Shown here piece by piece: positions 1 through 6,043 of a stretch of 13,605 nucleotides of DNA. This DNA comes from Bacillota bacterium. Lineage in GTDB: Bacteria; Bacillota; Clostridia; Oscillospirales; Acutalibacteraceae. The DNA is taken from NCBI GenBank assembly GCA_023397245.1, contig JAEWUH010000221.1, positions 1-13,605 of the forward strand. Reading direction: 5' to 3'. The position numbers were made by a program, and so were the translations under genes. Position 1 is the stretch's first letter; every line of letters starts with the position of its first letter. Below the pieces are notes generated by a model. The model had not been told where the DNA came from and did not search any database. It was given only the letters and a program-made list of their open reading frames with translations.

Positions 1-951
1 GGGTATTCCGCCTCGGTGATTTATAAATTATTGCTGCTGCTTGCCGGTTCGTGGGGAGGCGTTCTGTTTGCGCGAATCGTTGACCGTACCGGCAAGGGCA
101 TCCGCACCGCGCCGCGCGACGCGCTGGTGGCGCAGTCCAGCGAAGAGAAAAAGCTCGGCGGCTCCTTCGGACTTCATAAAATGCTGGATATGGCGGGCTC
201 CTCCGCAGGCGCCCTGCTTGCCTTTGCTTTCGTCGCAACCGGTCTTGCGTATCATACGGTGTTTCTGTGGTCGATCATCCCCGGCGTGATCGGCGTACTC
301 ATGATTTCCTTTGTGCGGGAGAAAAAGGACGATTCACCTAAGAGCGAGAAGCTGACCTTCCGCGGGCTGAAGCTGGACGGCAAGCTGAAACGGTATCTTG
401 CGGTGATTTTCCTGTTCTGCCTCGGCAATTCCTCCAACACCTTTCTTTTGCTCAAAGCAAAGGAAAACGGCTTTTCCACAACGCAGGTGCTGCTGCTCTA
501 TTTTATTTTCAATGTTTCAGCTTCCATGCTGGCAATCCCTTCCGGCAAGCTTTCTGATAAATACGGCAGAAGTGCGATCCTGGTTCCGGGCTACCTCATC
601 TACGGGCTGGTTTACCTCGGCTTTGCGCTTGCCCATGCAAAGCTTTTCATTTTCATTCTGTTTGTTGCCTACGGTGCTTACACGGCGTTCATCGGCGGTG
701 CCGAGCGTGCGTTTATCGCGGAAGCTTCCCCGGAGGGATTCAAGGGTACGGTGCTCGGGATTTACGGGATGCTGCAGGGAGTCGGTCTGCTGCTGTCCTC
801 GGTGATTGCGGGCTTCCTATGGGACCGCATCAATTCGGACGCGCCGTTCTGGTTCGGCGGAATCCTTGCGCTGGTCTGCGCCGCCGCAATCGCCGCGATC
901 CTCGGCACCGGCAGAAAAAACAGGCAAGAAAATCAAAAAGCCCCGGTTTAA
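1..951 (+). CDS. MFS transporter, 5' end cut by window edge
   Basis: The frame is open from base 1, so the GTG at 16 is only an internal valine and the true start lies outside the window. About 316 residues are visible. Near the beginning is the MFS loop signature DRTGKGIRTAPRDAL, typical of the loop between helices 2 and 3 in a group of major facilitator superfamily proteins, and a second loop signature SDKYGRSA occurs in the second half. Multiple hydrophobic helices follow, and the protein ends in a basic tail (GTGRKNRQENQKAPV). I infer a 12-helix cytoplasmic-membrane transporter lacking roughly its first two helices here. The substrate cannot be told; related proteins are mostly annotated only as MFS transporters. 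The stop codon lies inside the hairpin that terminates the convergent acyltransferase gene. Confidence 0.88.
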   Translation, partial: GYSASVIYKLLLLLAGSWGGVLFARIVDRTGKGIRTAPRDALVAQSSEEKKLGGSFGLHKMLDMAGSSAGALLAFAFVATGLAYHTVFLWSIIPGVIGVLMISFVREKKDDSPKSEKLTFRGLKLDGKLKRYLAVIFLFCLGNSSNTFLLLKAKENGFSTTQVLLLYFIFNVSASMLAIPSGKLSDKYGRSAILVPGYLIYGLVYLGFALAHAKLFIFILFVAYGAYTAFIGGAERAFIAEASPEGFKGTVLGIYGMLQGVGLLLSSVIAGFLWDRINSDAPFWFGGILALVCAAAIAAILGTGRKNRQENQKAPV

Positions 952-960
952 ACCGGAGCT
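935..960 (-). terminator. Rho-independent terminator of the acyltransferase gene
   Basis: Read on the minus strand, AGCTCCGG pairs with CCGGGGCT (one G-T pair) around an AT-rich TTTAAA centre, and TTTTT follows directly. It lies just 11 bases past the acyltransferase stop. On the plus strand the hairpin is followed by CTTCGTTT, a poorer U-tract, so bidirectional use is possible but weaker. The TAA of the MFS gene (949-951) is in the loop. Confidence 0.8.
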
Positions 961-971
961 CTTCGTTTGGC

Positions 972-2039
972 TTATGCGGCCAGCTTCTTCGAAAAATTCT
1001 CGCAGAAACCCCGATACCCCATGCTGTTCAGCAGAGGCTTGAAAAGCAGGCTGCGAATATAATCCAGCAGCGCACATCCGAGGAATACGGCGAGGATTGA
1101 TACTGGAATCATATAGACCACGGACGGCGTGTTGATAAGCTGTTTTACATGCAGGATGCTTGTATAAAGCTCTTTGCGGAACCATATATTTTCGCTGATC
1201 AGATAGACCCCGAAGGTAAGGGGAGAGAAAAATCCGATCACTTTTTTCAGGATGGTGTTACGGATACGGACTTCACGGAAAAACAGAAAGAGCGCAATGG
1301 CCGCGGCGGTGATCGGAACCGATACATAGGAGAGAAAATTGCCGTCGCCCATACATTTCCTCCATGTGACAAAAGCGCAGCAGAGAATATAGACCGCAAG
1401 ATAAATATATTTGTTTATTTTATAATCCCAGTACAGCCGCAGGTAAGCGGCAAAGAAGTAAAGGCAGACAAGCCATACCACATTGTATCCGCCGTCCGTG
1501 TTCATCATCGTAAGCGGCGGAAAAAAAGCCCTCCAGGTGCAGAACATAAGGCTCAGCAGCGCGACCAGCCCCTGCATCTGCCGCTTGGAAGCGTTCTTTA
1601 CAACCATGTTCAAAAAGGGCACCAGGCAGTACATTGCCACGTAGCTTGTAACGAACCAGTATTTGCCCGTAAGAATGGGGAAGAACGCGCCGAATAGGTC
1701 ATGCCGGGTAAGCGGCGCCAGCCCCAAAGCCACGAAAATCAGGTAGATTACGGTGGAAGTAAAGACGATCTGTACGATGAGCGTGATCAGCTTGCGCAGC
1801 TTGAATTCCGACTGAGAGAGATAATATCCGCTGATCATGACAAAGCCGTTTACTCCGATAAAGCTGAAGATCTCCATCGCCCAGACATAAACAGAGATTC
1901 TGCCGCCGGCGGAAGCGGCATCCAGAATCCCGCCGTGGCTGAGATAATGCAGCGTTACAATCATCAGCATTAAAAGAATGCGCAGAAGCTCCACATTCAT
2001 ATCCCGGCCTTTTCTTTCAATTTCAAGGTTCTGTTCCAA
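972..2039 (-). CDS. Acyltransferase 3 family membrane protein
   Basis: This 355-residue protein has about ten hydrophobic helices and begins with the family hallmark of a short cytoplasmic N-terminus, then NVELLRILLMLMIVTLHY, where the R and the H in the first helix match the conserved residues of the acyltransferase-3 (OafA/YrhL/WecH-like) superfamily. The motif KYWFVTSYVAMYCLVPFL in the middle is also typical. Members move acyl groups, often acetyl or succinyl, onto cell-surface glycans or secondary metabolites at the cytoplasmic membrane; the acceptor here is unknown. I chose the TTG at 2039 because AGGAGGG sits 7 bases upstream (2047-2053); the internal ATG at residue 14 is the alternative. 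It is transcribed alone, with its own promoter and terminator. Confidence 0.87.
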   Translation of the reverse strand: MEQNLEIERKGRDMNVELLRILLMLMIVTLHYLSHGGILDAASAGGRISVYVWAMEIFSFIGVNGFVMISGYYLSQSEFKLRKLITLIVQIVFTSTVIYLIFVALGLAPLTRHDLFGAFFPILTGKYWFVTSYVAMYCLVPFLNMVVKNASKRQMQGLVALLSLMFCTWRAFFPPLTMMNTDGGYNVVWLVCLYFFAAYLRLYWDYKINKYIYLAVYILCCAFVTWRKCMGDGNFLSYVSVPITAAAIALFLFFREVRIRNTILKKVIGFFSPLTFGVYLISENIWFRKELYTSILHVKQLINTPSVVYMIPVSILAVFLGCALLDYIRSLLFKPLLNSMGYRGFCENFSKKLAA

Positions 2040-2055
2040 TAAAATACCCTCCTGC

Positions 2056-2088
2056 CCTTAATGTTACATTGCCGCAGTATCATTAAGG
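2056..2088. promoter_or_regulatory. Inverted repeat in the acyltransferase 5' leader
   Basis: CCTTAATGTTAC (2056-2067) and GTATCATTAAGG (2077-2088) are inverted repeats matching at 11 of 12 positions with a 9-base spacer. On the minus strand the dyad begins about ten bases downstream of the predicted transcription start and ends just before the ribosome binding site. It could be a repressor operator or an mRNA stem-loop close to the Shine-Dalgarno. No U-run follows on the minus strand, so it is not an ordinary terminator. Confidence 0.6.
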
Positions 2089-2105
2089 TAAAATGAATCT
2101 ATAAA

Positions 2106-2134
2106 ATTATACGTCGAAATATCCCGTTTTTCAA
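2106..2134 (-). promoter_or_regulatory. Sigma-A promoter of the acyltransferase gene
   Basis: On the minus strand TTGAAA (2134-2129), a 17-base spacer and TATAAT (2111-2106) give a near-consensus vegetative promoter. The start of transcription would be near 2099, leaving a leader of about 60 bases that contains the inverted repeat at 2056-2088. Confidence 0.82.
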
Positions 2135-2198
2135 CCGATTTGGCAAAAGATGCAAGTATTATGGGTGCAGGACTGGTCTGGCAATTAATAAAACAGAG

Positions 2199-2224
2199 AA
2201 GGGCGGCTAAAGCTGGCCGCCCTT
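2199..2224 (-). terminator. Terminator after the GT1/membrane protein operon
   Basis: AAGGGCGGC (2199-2207) and GCCGCCCTT (2216-2224) form a perfect 9-bp GC-rich stem with an 8-base loop, 24 bases past the stop of the minus-strand membrane protein gene. On that strand it is followed by CTCTGTTTTATT, a moderate U-tract. Confidence 0.78.
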
Positions 2225-2248
2225 GTGATATATCGAGTTAATTTGTAG

Positions 2249-2866
2249 TTAAAGCGGGCAATCTCTTGCAATAATTTTGCGAGAAAGACTTTTTGCAACA
2301 AGATACTGCAAAAGAAGCAGCGCACCGCCGCCGGTAAGGATCAAAGCCCAGATCATGGGCATGGTAACAGGGAAAGGCAGATTCAGCATCCCTTTTACCT
2401 GCGAGCAGATGGTGCTCTCCCTGAGCGCAAGCACCGCGGAACAGGTGCAGAAGAACAGCAGGAGCACCGTGGAAAAGCGGTTGATTCGCCTGCTGCTCCG
2501 AGTCGCTTCCGTCATTGGCGTGCGCAAAAGAGCGCTGCGCTTTGCGATGGCGTATCCTCCCAGAATCCCCACAAATATATTGAAAACAGGGAACCCCATA
2601 AAAAAGCCGTAAACCATAATCGAGTAAAATATTTCGATTACAACAAAAGCGGAAAGCGGAAGTTCAAACAGCCGGAACAGAAACCGGCGCAGCAAAGTGC
2701 AGTCCAGCGCCGCTCCAAAAATGAATCCGGACAATGCAAGAAAGAGGATCGTCTGACTTTGCTCTTTTAAGAACGGAACACTGCCCCACCACAGGGTAAG
2801 CATCAGAGTAACCGGAGCAATCGTTCCCAGAACAACGGCCGAGAAAAATCTATCAAAGCGTTTCAC
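2249..2866 (-). CDS. Uncharacterised polytopic membrane protein
   Basis: I do not recognise this 205-residue protein. It has five or six hydrophobic segments (about residues 8-28, 37-57, 70-92, 93-108, 131-150 and 168-190), with a basic loop between the fourth and fifth (KRSALLRTPMTEATRSSRRINR) and a basic C-terminal tail, so an integral cytoplasmic-membrane protein is likely. I see no enzyme or transporter motif. The start is GTG, with AAAGG 9 bases upstream. It lies 46 bases downstream of the glycosyltransferase gene on the same strand with no terminator between them, so the two are probably co-transcribed. That context suggests, but does not prove, a link to a glycosylated lipid or its transport. 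Confidence 0.75.
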   Translation of the reverse strand: MKRFDRFFSAVVLGTIAPVTLMLTLWWGSVPFLKEQSQTILFLALSGFIFGAALDCTLLRRFLFRLFELPLSAFVVIEIFYSIMVYGFFMGFPVFNIFVGILGGYAIAKRSALLRTPMTEATRSSRRINRFSTVLLLFFCTCSAVLALRESTICSQVKGMLNLPFPVTMPMIWALILTGGGALLLLQYLVAKSLSRKIIARDCPL

Positions 2867-2912
2867 AACATCGAACCTTTACTAAAATAGCGTAATAGAA
2901 CATCCGGAGCAC

Positions 2913-4151
2913 TCAGGTCAATTTTTCAATAATCCGAATCGCGTTTGCGACGCCGTCCTCCGCACGCAGCTTTTCCCCAAGCGCGGCGGCTTCCTGTATC
3001 ATCATATCATCGGAAACGGCCTGTGTCAGCGACGCCGAGAAATTATTGATGTTCAGCTTTTTCCGCGGAATCGCTTTCGGGCCGACACCGAGCCGGTAAA
3101 CGCGTTCTCCCCAGAAAGGCTGATCGCCGCCGAAAGGAACCACGATTGTCGGAAGGCCGGCGCGCAGGGAAGAAGCGGTCGTACCGGCTCCGCCATGATG
3201 CACTGCGGCGGAAACATGCTGAAACAGCCAGCTGTGAGGGATATATCCGGCCTGATAAACCGTATCCGGGAGCTGAATTCCGCCGAGGTTTCCCCATCCG
3301 GCGGAAAGGATAGCACGGAGCCCGGTTCTTTCCAGCGTCTTCAAAGTAACGGTGAGAGCCTGTTCAAAAGAACCGCCGACCATGCTGCCAAAACCTATGT
3401 AAACCGGTTTGCTTCCGGAATTCAAAAAATCGGTTAAGGAAGAATCCGGCTGCCACTCCGTATTCGGAGTCCAGACCCAGTAGCCGGTCAAATAACGGTC
3501 TTCATCCCAATCGTGCGGCTTGGGCGATATAAGAGCGCTGTACGCATAGAGGGTGGGAACCGGACGTCCGTGAAGCTGACGGTAGGGAAAGCGGAGGCAA
3601 GGTATTTTTGCAAGCCCCATTTCGGCACGCCACGGATTCAGGTGTTTGCGGGTGGCATGGCTCCAGGCCCGGTCGCCGACCCCAAAAGTCAGGCGGTTGT
3701 AAAGGGGGCCGAGCGGGAGAGCCGGCGCCGTCATATCGGGAAACTCGCACGTTGGGTCAAGCGGGCAGAAAAACACACGGAAACAGGGGATATCCAGTTT
3801 ATCTGCCGCGTGATAGGCCACGCTGCCGAGCGTGGAATAAAGAATTGCGTCCGCGCCTTTGCAGGCGGCGTAAACGTCCCGCAAAAATTCGCTTTTGATG
3901 GGGTTCAGCAGGGCGTCAAGGTTCGAAAAATATTGGAGAGGCGTTACGTTTTCGCCGATCAAAAGGCGGATGACTTCAACTGCGTCCCCGGCCAGCGGCG
4001 CGTATTCGATTCCTTCTCCCTGAATCAGCGGTTCAAACCGCCGCAGCGCCGCGATGCGTACACGGTGACCGCGCGCCTGCAGCCCCTTGCCAAGTGCGAG
4101 AAACGGCTCTACATCTCCCTGTGAACCGATTGTAATGAGTGCATATCTCAT
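2913..4151 (-). CDS. GT1-family glycosyltransferase (sterol/antibiotic glucosyltransferase-like)
   Basis: This 412-residue protein has the two-domain GT-B layout. The N-terminus MRYALITIGSQGDVEPFLAL matches the Glyco_transf_28-type N-domain of sterol 3-beta-glucosyltransferase-like and macrolide or glycopeptide glucosyltransferases, including the GSxGDV loop and its aspartate (residue 13). The C-domain contains FGSM (254-257), HHGGAGTT (318-325) and PFGGDQPFWGERV (339-351), the family's UDP-sugar binding region. It should transfer a sugar from a UDP-sugar to a hydrophobic acceptor in the cytoplasm or at the membrane face; the acceptor is not predictable. An upstream in-frame ATG at 4196 exists, but the ATG at 4151 has GGGAGG 6 bases ahead and begins exactly where the family begins. 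It is the first gene of a two-gene unit with the downstream membrane protein. Confidence 0.9.
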   Translation of the reverse strand: MRYALITIGSQGDVEPFLALGKGLQARGHRVRIAALRRFEPLIQGEGIEYAPLAGDAVEVIRLLIGENVTPLQYFSNLDALLNPIKSEFLRDVYAACKGADAILYSTLGSVAYHAADKLDIPCFRVFFCPLDPTCEFPDMTAPALPLGPLYNRLTFGVGDRAWSHATRKHLNPWRAEMGLAKIPCLRFPYRQLHGRPVPTLYAYSALISPKPHDWDEDRYLTGYWVWTPNTEWQPDSSLTDFLNSGSKPVYIGFGSMVGGSFEQALTVTLKTLERTGLRAILSAGWGNLGGIQLPDTVYQAGYIPHSWLFQHVSAAVHHGGAGTTASSLRAGLPTIVVPFGGDQPFWGERVYRLGVGPKAIPRKKLNINNFSASLTQAVSDDMMIQEAAALGEKLRAEDGVANAIRIIEKLT

Positions 4152-4184
4152 ATTTCGCCTCCCGAACATCAAAATTACATTTTT

Positions 4185-4213
4185 ATTATATAGCAAATCG
4201 AATTATAATTCAA
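4185..4213 (-). promoter_or_regulatory. Sigma-A promoter of the GT1 operon
   Basis: On the minus strand TTGAAT (4213-4208), a 17-base spacer and TATAAT (4190-4185) form a strong vegetative promoter. The -35 box lies only 10 bases beyond the terminator stem of the upstream small membrane gene. Transcription should start near 4178, giving a leader of about 27 bases. Confidence 0.82.
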
Positions 4214-4223
4214 TATTAAAACA

Positions 4224-4256
4224 GGGAAGCCTGCGCAGTACCTGCACAGGCTTCCC
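4224..4256 (-). terminator. Terminator of the holin-like gene
   Basis: GGGAAGCCTG (4224-4233) and CAGGCTTCCC (4247-4256) form a perfect 10-bp stem with a 13-base loop. On the minus strand it follows the holin-like gene's stop by 26 bases and is followed by TGTTTTAATATT. It separates that gene from the GT1 promoter. Confidence 0.82.
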
Positions 4257-4282
4257 TTACCATTCTGCCTTATAAACTTTAA

Positions 4283-4684
4283 TTACATTACCCTGCTTGG
4301 GAAAATAGCGTCCAAAATTCCAATCGCCAAAGCACCGATCAGTGCGCCGATGATGGAAACGCTCATACCCGGAACTAAAAATTGGGCAACATACAGGATA
4401 ACGGCGGACAGAAGGAATCCTTTCAGACCTTTGCCGAACGGCGAAGCATCTACCTTCATGACTGTCTCCACTAAGAAGTCAAGCAGACTGATTACAACCG
4501 CAGCAATTAAAAATGACCATAATCCGTTAATGGAAAAGCCGGGCGTTACAAATGATACGATGGCTAAAATAATAGCCATAATCACTAATCTTCCCAGCCA
4601 GCGGAAAAAGACGGTCGATGCGGAATGCTCTTCAATGGGATGATCCACATCTTCAATACGGGAAATATGGCTTTGATGCGTCAT
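4283..4684 (-). CDS. YvlD/phage-holin-IV-like small membrane protein
   Basis: This 133-residue protein has a charged N-terminus (about residues 1-27, His, Glu and Asp rich) followed by four hydrophobic helices at about 29-47, 55-75, 86-105 and 108-128. The pattern of TPGF-SINGLWSFLIAA in the first half and VPGM-IIGALIGALAIGILDAIFP in the second is that of the Phage_holin_4_2 (PF04020) family, which includes Bacillus YvlD. Despite the name, such proteins are common chromosomal genes of unknown role and are not usually lytic. No endolysin or phage gene is near. Two ATGs compete: the one at 4690 is only 3 bases from AAAGGAG, while that at 4684 is 9 bases away and is preferred. It is transcribed away from the cotJ operon and has its own terminator. 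Confidence 0.78.
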   Translation of the reverse strand: MTHQSHISRIEDVDHPIEEHSASTVFFRWLGRLVIMAIILAIVSFVTPGFSINGLWSFLIAAVVISLLDFLVETVMKVDASPFGKGLKGFLLSAVILYVAQFLVPGMSVSIIGALIGALAIGILDAIFPSRVM

Positions 4685-4690
4685 GATCAT

Positions 4691-4934
4691 TTGCTCCTTT
4701 CTGGATTATTGAAACCATATTTACATACTATGGCCCTTTTTTATCTTTCTCTGTTATCTTGTATTTATCCATCACATTTTGTCCCATACATGTTTCCTTG
4801 AATTTTCAAATTTTAAAATTAAAAACGATAATATTAAACTGGGATTTGAATCGACAATTTTGGTAACACCCGCATTAACCCGCAGCATAATATAGCATGT
4901 GCAAATTCAGTATTTTCATGAAAGGAGACAGACA
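4691..4934. other. Divergent intergenic region between holin-like gene and cotJA
   Basis: This AT-rich stretch separates the two divergent units. It contains a 12-bp palindrome AATTTTAAAATT (4809-4820). I find no good sigma-A promoter for cotJA, as expected if it is read by a sporulation sigma factor. CATAATAT (4886-4893) resembles the -10 of SigE promoters (CATACANT) at 6 of 8 positions, but no convincing -35 lies at the right distance. AAAGGAG at 4921-4927 is the cotJA ribosome binding site, 7 bases from its ATG. Confidence 0.4.
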
Positions 4935-5177
4935 ATGGTAGAACTACAAATGAACCGTGCAGAAACACCAATGAATCGTGCAGAAGCACAAGTGAACCGT
5001 ATGGAAGACGAGTCATGTGCGCCGAACCGCCCGCCGCTTCCCGCGACGACCGTTGTGGCAATGGCTTATATTCCGTTTCAACAGTTTAACACTGTATATG
5101 CACCCGAAAAAGGATTTGAAATGGGAACCATTTTCCCGGAGCTTGACAAGCCGTTTTTGGGAGGTGGCAGAAAATGA
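4935..5177 (+). CDS. cotJA: Spore coat-associated protein CotJA
   Basis: This 80-residue protein ends with the CotJA signature: VVAMAYIPFQQFNTVY, then GTIFPELDKPFLGG. In Bacillus subtilis CotJA is an inner spore coat component made in the mother cell and needed with CotJC for coat assembly. I start it at the ATG at 4935, which has AAAGGAG 7 bases upstream; an upstream in-frame ATG at 4899 has no such site. The N-terminus is unusual: three imperfect seven-residue repeats (MNRAETP, MNRAEAQ, VNRMEDE) precede a proline-rich linker. The stop overlaps the cotJB start by four bases (ATGA), indicating translational coupling. Confidence 0.92.
   Translation: MVELQMNRAETPMNRAEAQVNRMEDESCAPNRPPLPATTVVAMAYIPFQQFNTVYAPEKGFEMGTIFPELDKPFLGGGRK
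4950..5012 (+). repeat. Three 21-bp tandem repeats in cotJA
   Basis: Units at 4950-4970, 4971-4991 and 4992-5012 each begin with (A/G)TGAA(C/T)CGT and encode MNRAETP, MNRAEAQ and VNRMEDE. The first two differ at few bases, while the third has drifted. In-frame 21-bp units permit length change without frameshift. Confidence 0.75.
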
Positions 5178-5434
5178 GCGAACAGGAAAGACTGATGCGC
5201 AGAATCAAAGCCTATCAGTTTGCGTCATGGGAGCTTCACATTTATCTTGACACTCATCCCAACGACTGCAAAGCAGCAAAGCAGCTGGAAGAATACCGCA
5301 AAATGACCGACGAGCTTGTCGCCCAGTATGAAGCGGCTTACGGGCCGATGAATATGAGCAGCAGCAAAGCCAGTCGTTACGCCTGGATTTCCGATCCGTG
5401 GCCGTGGGATGTAGACGAAGGAGGGAAAGAATAA
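5174..5434 (+). CDS. cotJB: Spore coat protein CotJB
   Basis: This 86-residue acidic protein matches CotJB: an N-terminal helix with LMRRIKAYQFASWELHIYLDTHPND, a central DCKAAKQLEEYRKMTDELVAQYEAAYGP segment, and the tryptophan-rich C-terminus ending WISDPWPWDVDEGGKE. The FA-x-WE-x-x-x-YLDTHP motif and the final WPW are characteristic of the family. It is part of the CotJ coat complex in the mother cell. Its ATG overlaps the cotJA stop and its TAA overlaps the cotJC ATG by one base (TAATG), so all three genes are one translationally coupled operon. GGAGGTGG lies just before the start. Confidence 0.93.
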   Translation: MSEQERLMRRIKAYQFASWELHIYLDTHPNDCKAAKQLEEYRKMTDELVAQYEAAYGPMNMSSSKASRYAWISDPWPWDVDEGGKE

Positions 5435-5856
5435 TGTGGAATTATGAAAAGCGTTTGCAGTTCCCGATAAAAATTAAAAACACCAATCCAAAGCTAGCAC
5501 AGATTATTATTGCCCAATACGGTGGGCCGGACGGTGAAATGGCAGCGTCGTTGAGATATTTGAGCCAGCGATACAGCATGCCGTATCCCGAATTAAAGGC
5601 AATTCTTACGGATATTGGCACAGAAGAGCTTGCACATCTTGAAATGGTTGGAACGATTGTTCATCAGCTTACCCGCAACTTAACGGAAGAGCAAATCAAA
5701 GCAGGCGGTTTTGACGCTTATTTTGTAAACCATACAACCGGCGTGTACCCTGCCGACGCATCCGGTCATCCGTTCACCGCGGCATACCTTCAGGTAAAAG
5801 GCGATCCGATTACCGACATTCATGAGGATTTGGCGGCAGATGCTGCGACCTCGTAA
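5434..5856 (+). CDS. cotJC: CotJC, manganese-catalase-like coat protein, C-terminally truncated
   Basis: The 140 residues match the N-terminal three quarters of CotJC, a ferritin-like protein of the manganese catalase family and inner coat component. Visible hallmarks are MWNYEKRLQFPIKI, QYGGPDGEMAASLRYLSQRY, TDIGTEELAHLEMVGTIV and KGDPITDIHEDLAAD. Three of the five metal ligands known for the family are present: Glu35, Glu65 and His68. The frame then stops after ...LAADAATS. Family members normally continue for roughly 45-60 more residues carrying the fourth ligand Glu (in AAE-x-x-AR) and the fifth ligand His (in RE-x-x-H). I do not find that segment in any downstream frame. The protein therefore cannot form a normal di-manganese site. 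GGAGGGAAAG precedes the ATG. Possible explanations are a real deletion, a degenerate copy beside another complete homologue, or an assembly error. Confidence 0.85.
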   Translation: MWNYEKRLQFPIKIKNTNPKLAQIIIAQYGGPDGEMAASLRYLSQRYSMPYPELKAILTDIGTEELAHLEMVGTIVHQLTRNLTEEQIKAGGFDAYFVNHTTGVYPADASGHPFTAAYLQVKGDPITDIHEDLAADAATS

Positions 5857-5903
5857 AGACTACATTAAGGAAGTAATTTTTGACGGGATCGGAAGTCTTT
5901 ACG
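5852..5903. repeat. 10-bp inverted repeat over the cotJC stop
   Basis: CGTAAAGACT (5852-5861) and AGTCTTTACG (5894-5903) are a perfect inverted repeat separated by 32 bases, with the cotJC TAA inside the first arm. There is no clear U-tract, so it is a poor terminator. It may be a weak stem-loop or a trace of the event that removed the cotJC 3' end. Confidence 0.5.
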
Positions 5904-5919
5904 GTATTCAACGTGCCAA

Positions 5920-5948
5920 TTGTATTATCCAAATTATAGTTATATAAT
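5920..5948 (+). promoter_or_regulatory. Probable sigma-A promoter of the LacI-family gene
   Basis: TTGTAT (5920-5925), a 17-base spacer and TATAAT (5943-5948) give a good vegetative promoter. Transcription should start near 5955, about 60 bases upstream of the operator at 6015, so repressor bound there would act as a roadblock or block translation rather than exclude polymerase. Confidence 0.65.
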
Positions 5949-6014
5949 AATTTATATAAAATTCTTAAAAAATATCGGGTTACGGTTATTTCGGGAGATA
6001 AGATCATGATACAA

Positions 6015-6030
6015 ATGATAACGCTATCAT
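6015..6030. promoter_or_regulatory. Operator O1 at the LacI-family gene
   Basis: ATGATAACGCTATCAT is a 16-bp dyad (14 of 16 positions symmetric) with a central CG, as is typical of LacI-family operators. It directly abuts the GGGAGG ribosome binding site (6031-6036) of the regulator gene. The half-site ATGATA recurs in the two dyads before the GH1 gene. The core also fits the loose CcpA cre pattern TGNNANCGNTNNCA, so CcpA binding is an alternative or addition. Confidence 0.75.
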
Positions 6031-6043
6031 GGGAGGTAAAAGT

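Noticed and set aside
16..18. GTG at 16 as the start of the MFS gene
   Set aside because: The frame is open back to base 1 and the protein begins in the middle of the conserved MFS fold, so this is an internal codon of a gene cut by the window edge.
1149..1697. 182-codon plus-strand open frame opposite the acyltransferase
   Set aside because: Charged low-information translation antisense to a membrane protein gene, with no ribosome binding site or recognisable motif.
3513..4124. 203-codon plus-strand open frame opposite the glycosyltransferase
   Set aside because: It is antisense to a gene with clear family motifs, has no good ribosome binding site, and shows no recognisable domain.
4283..4684. 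Phage holin, hence prophage or lysis cassette
   Set aside because: The protein belongs to a family with a holin label but many chromosomal members of other or unknown role. No lysin, phage structural gene or integrase is nearby.
5841..5949. Frameshifted continuation of cotJC in the +1 frame
   Set aside because: The frame reads RKDYIKEVIFDGIGSLYGIQ and so on. It has a chance R-x-x-Y match but lacks the RE-x-x-H ligand motif and the expected helix, so a simple frameshift does not restore CotJC.
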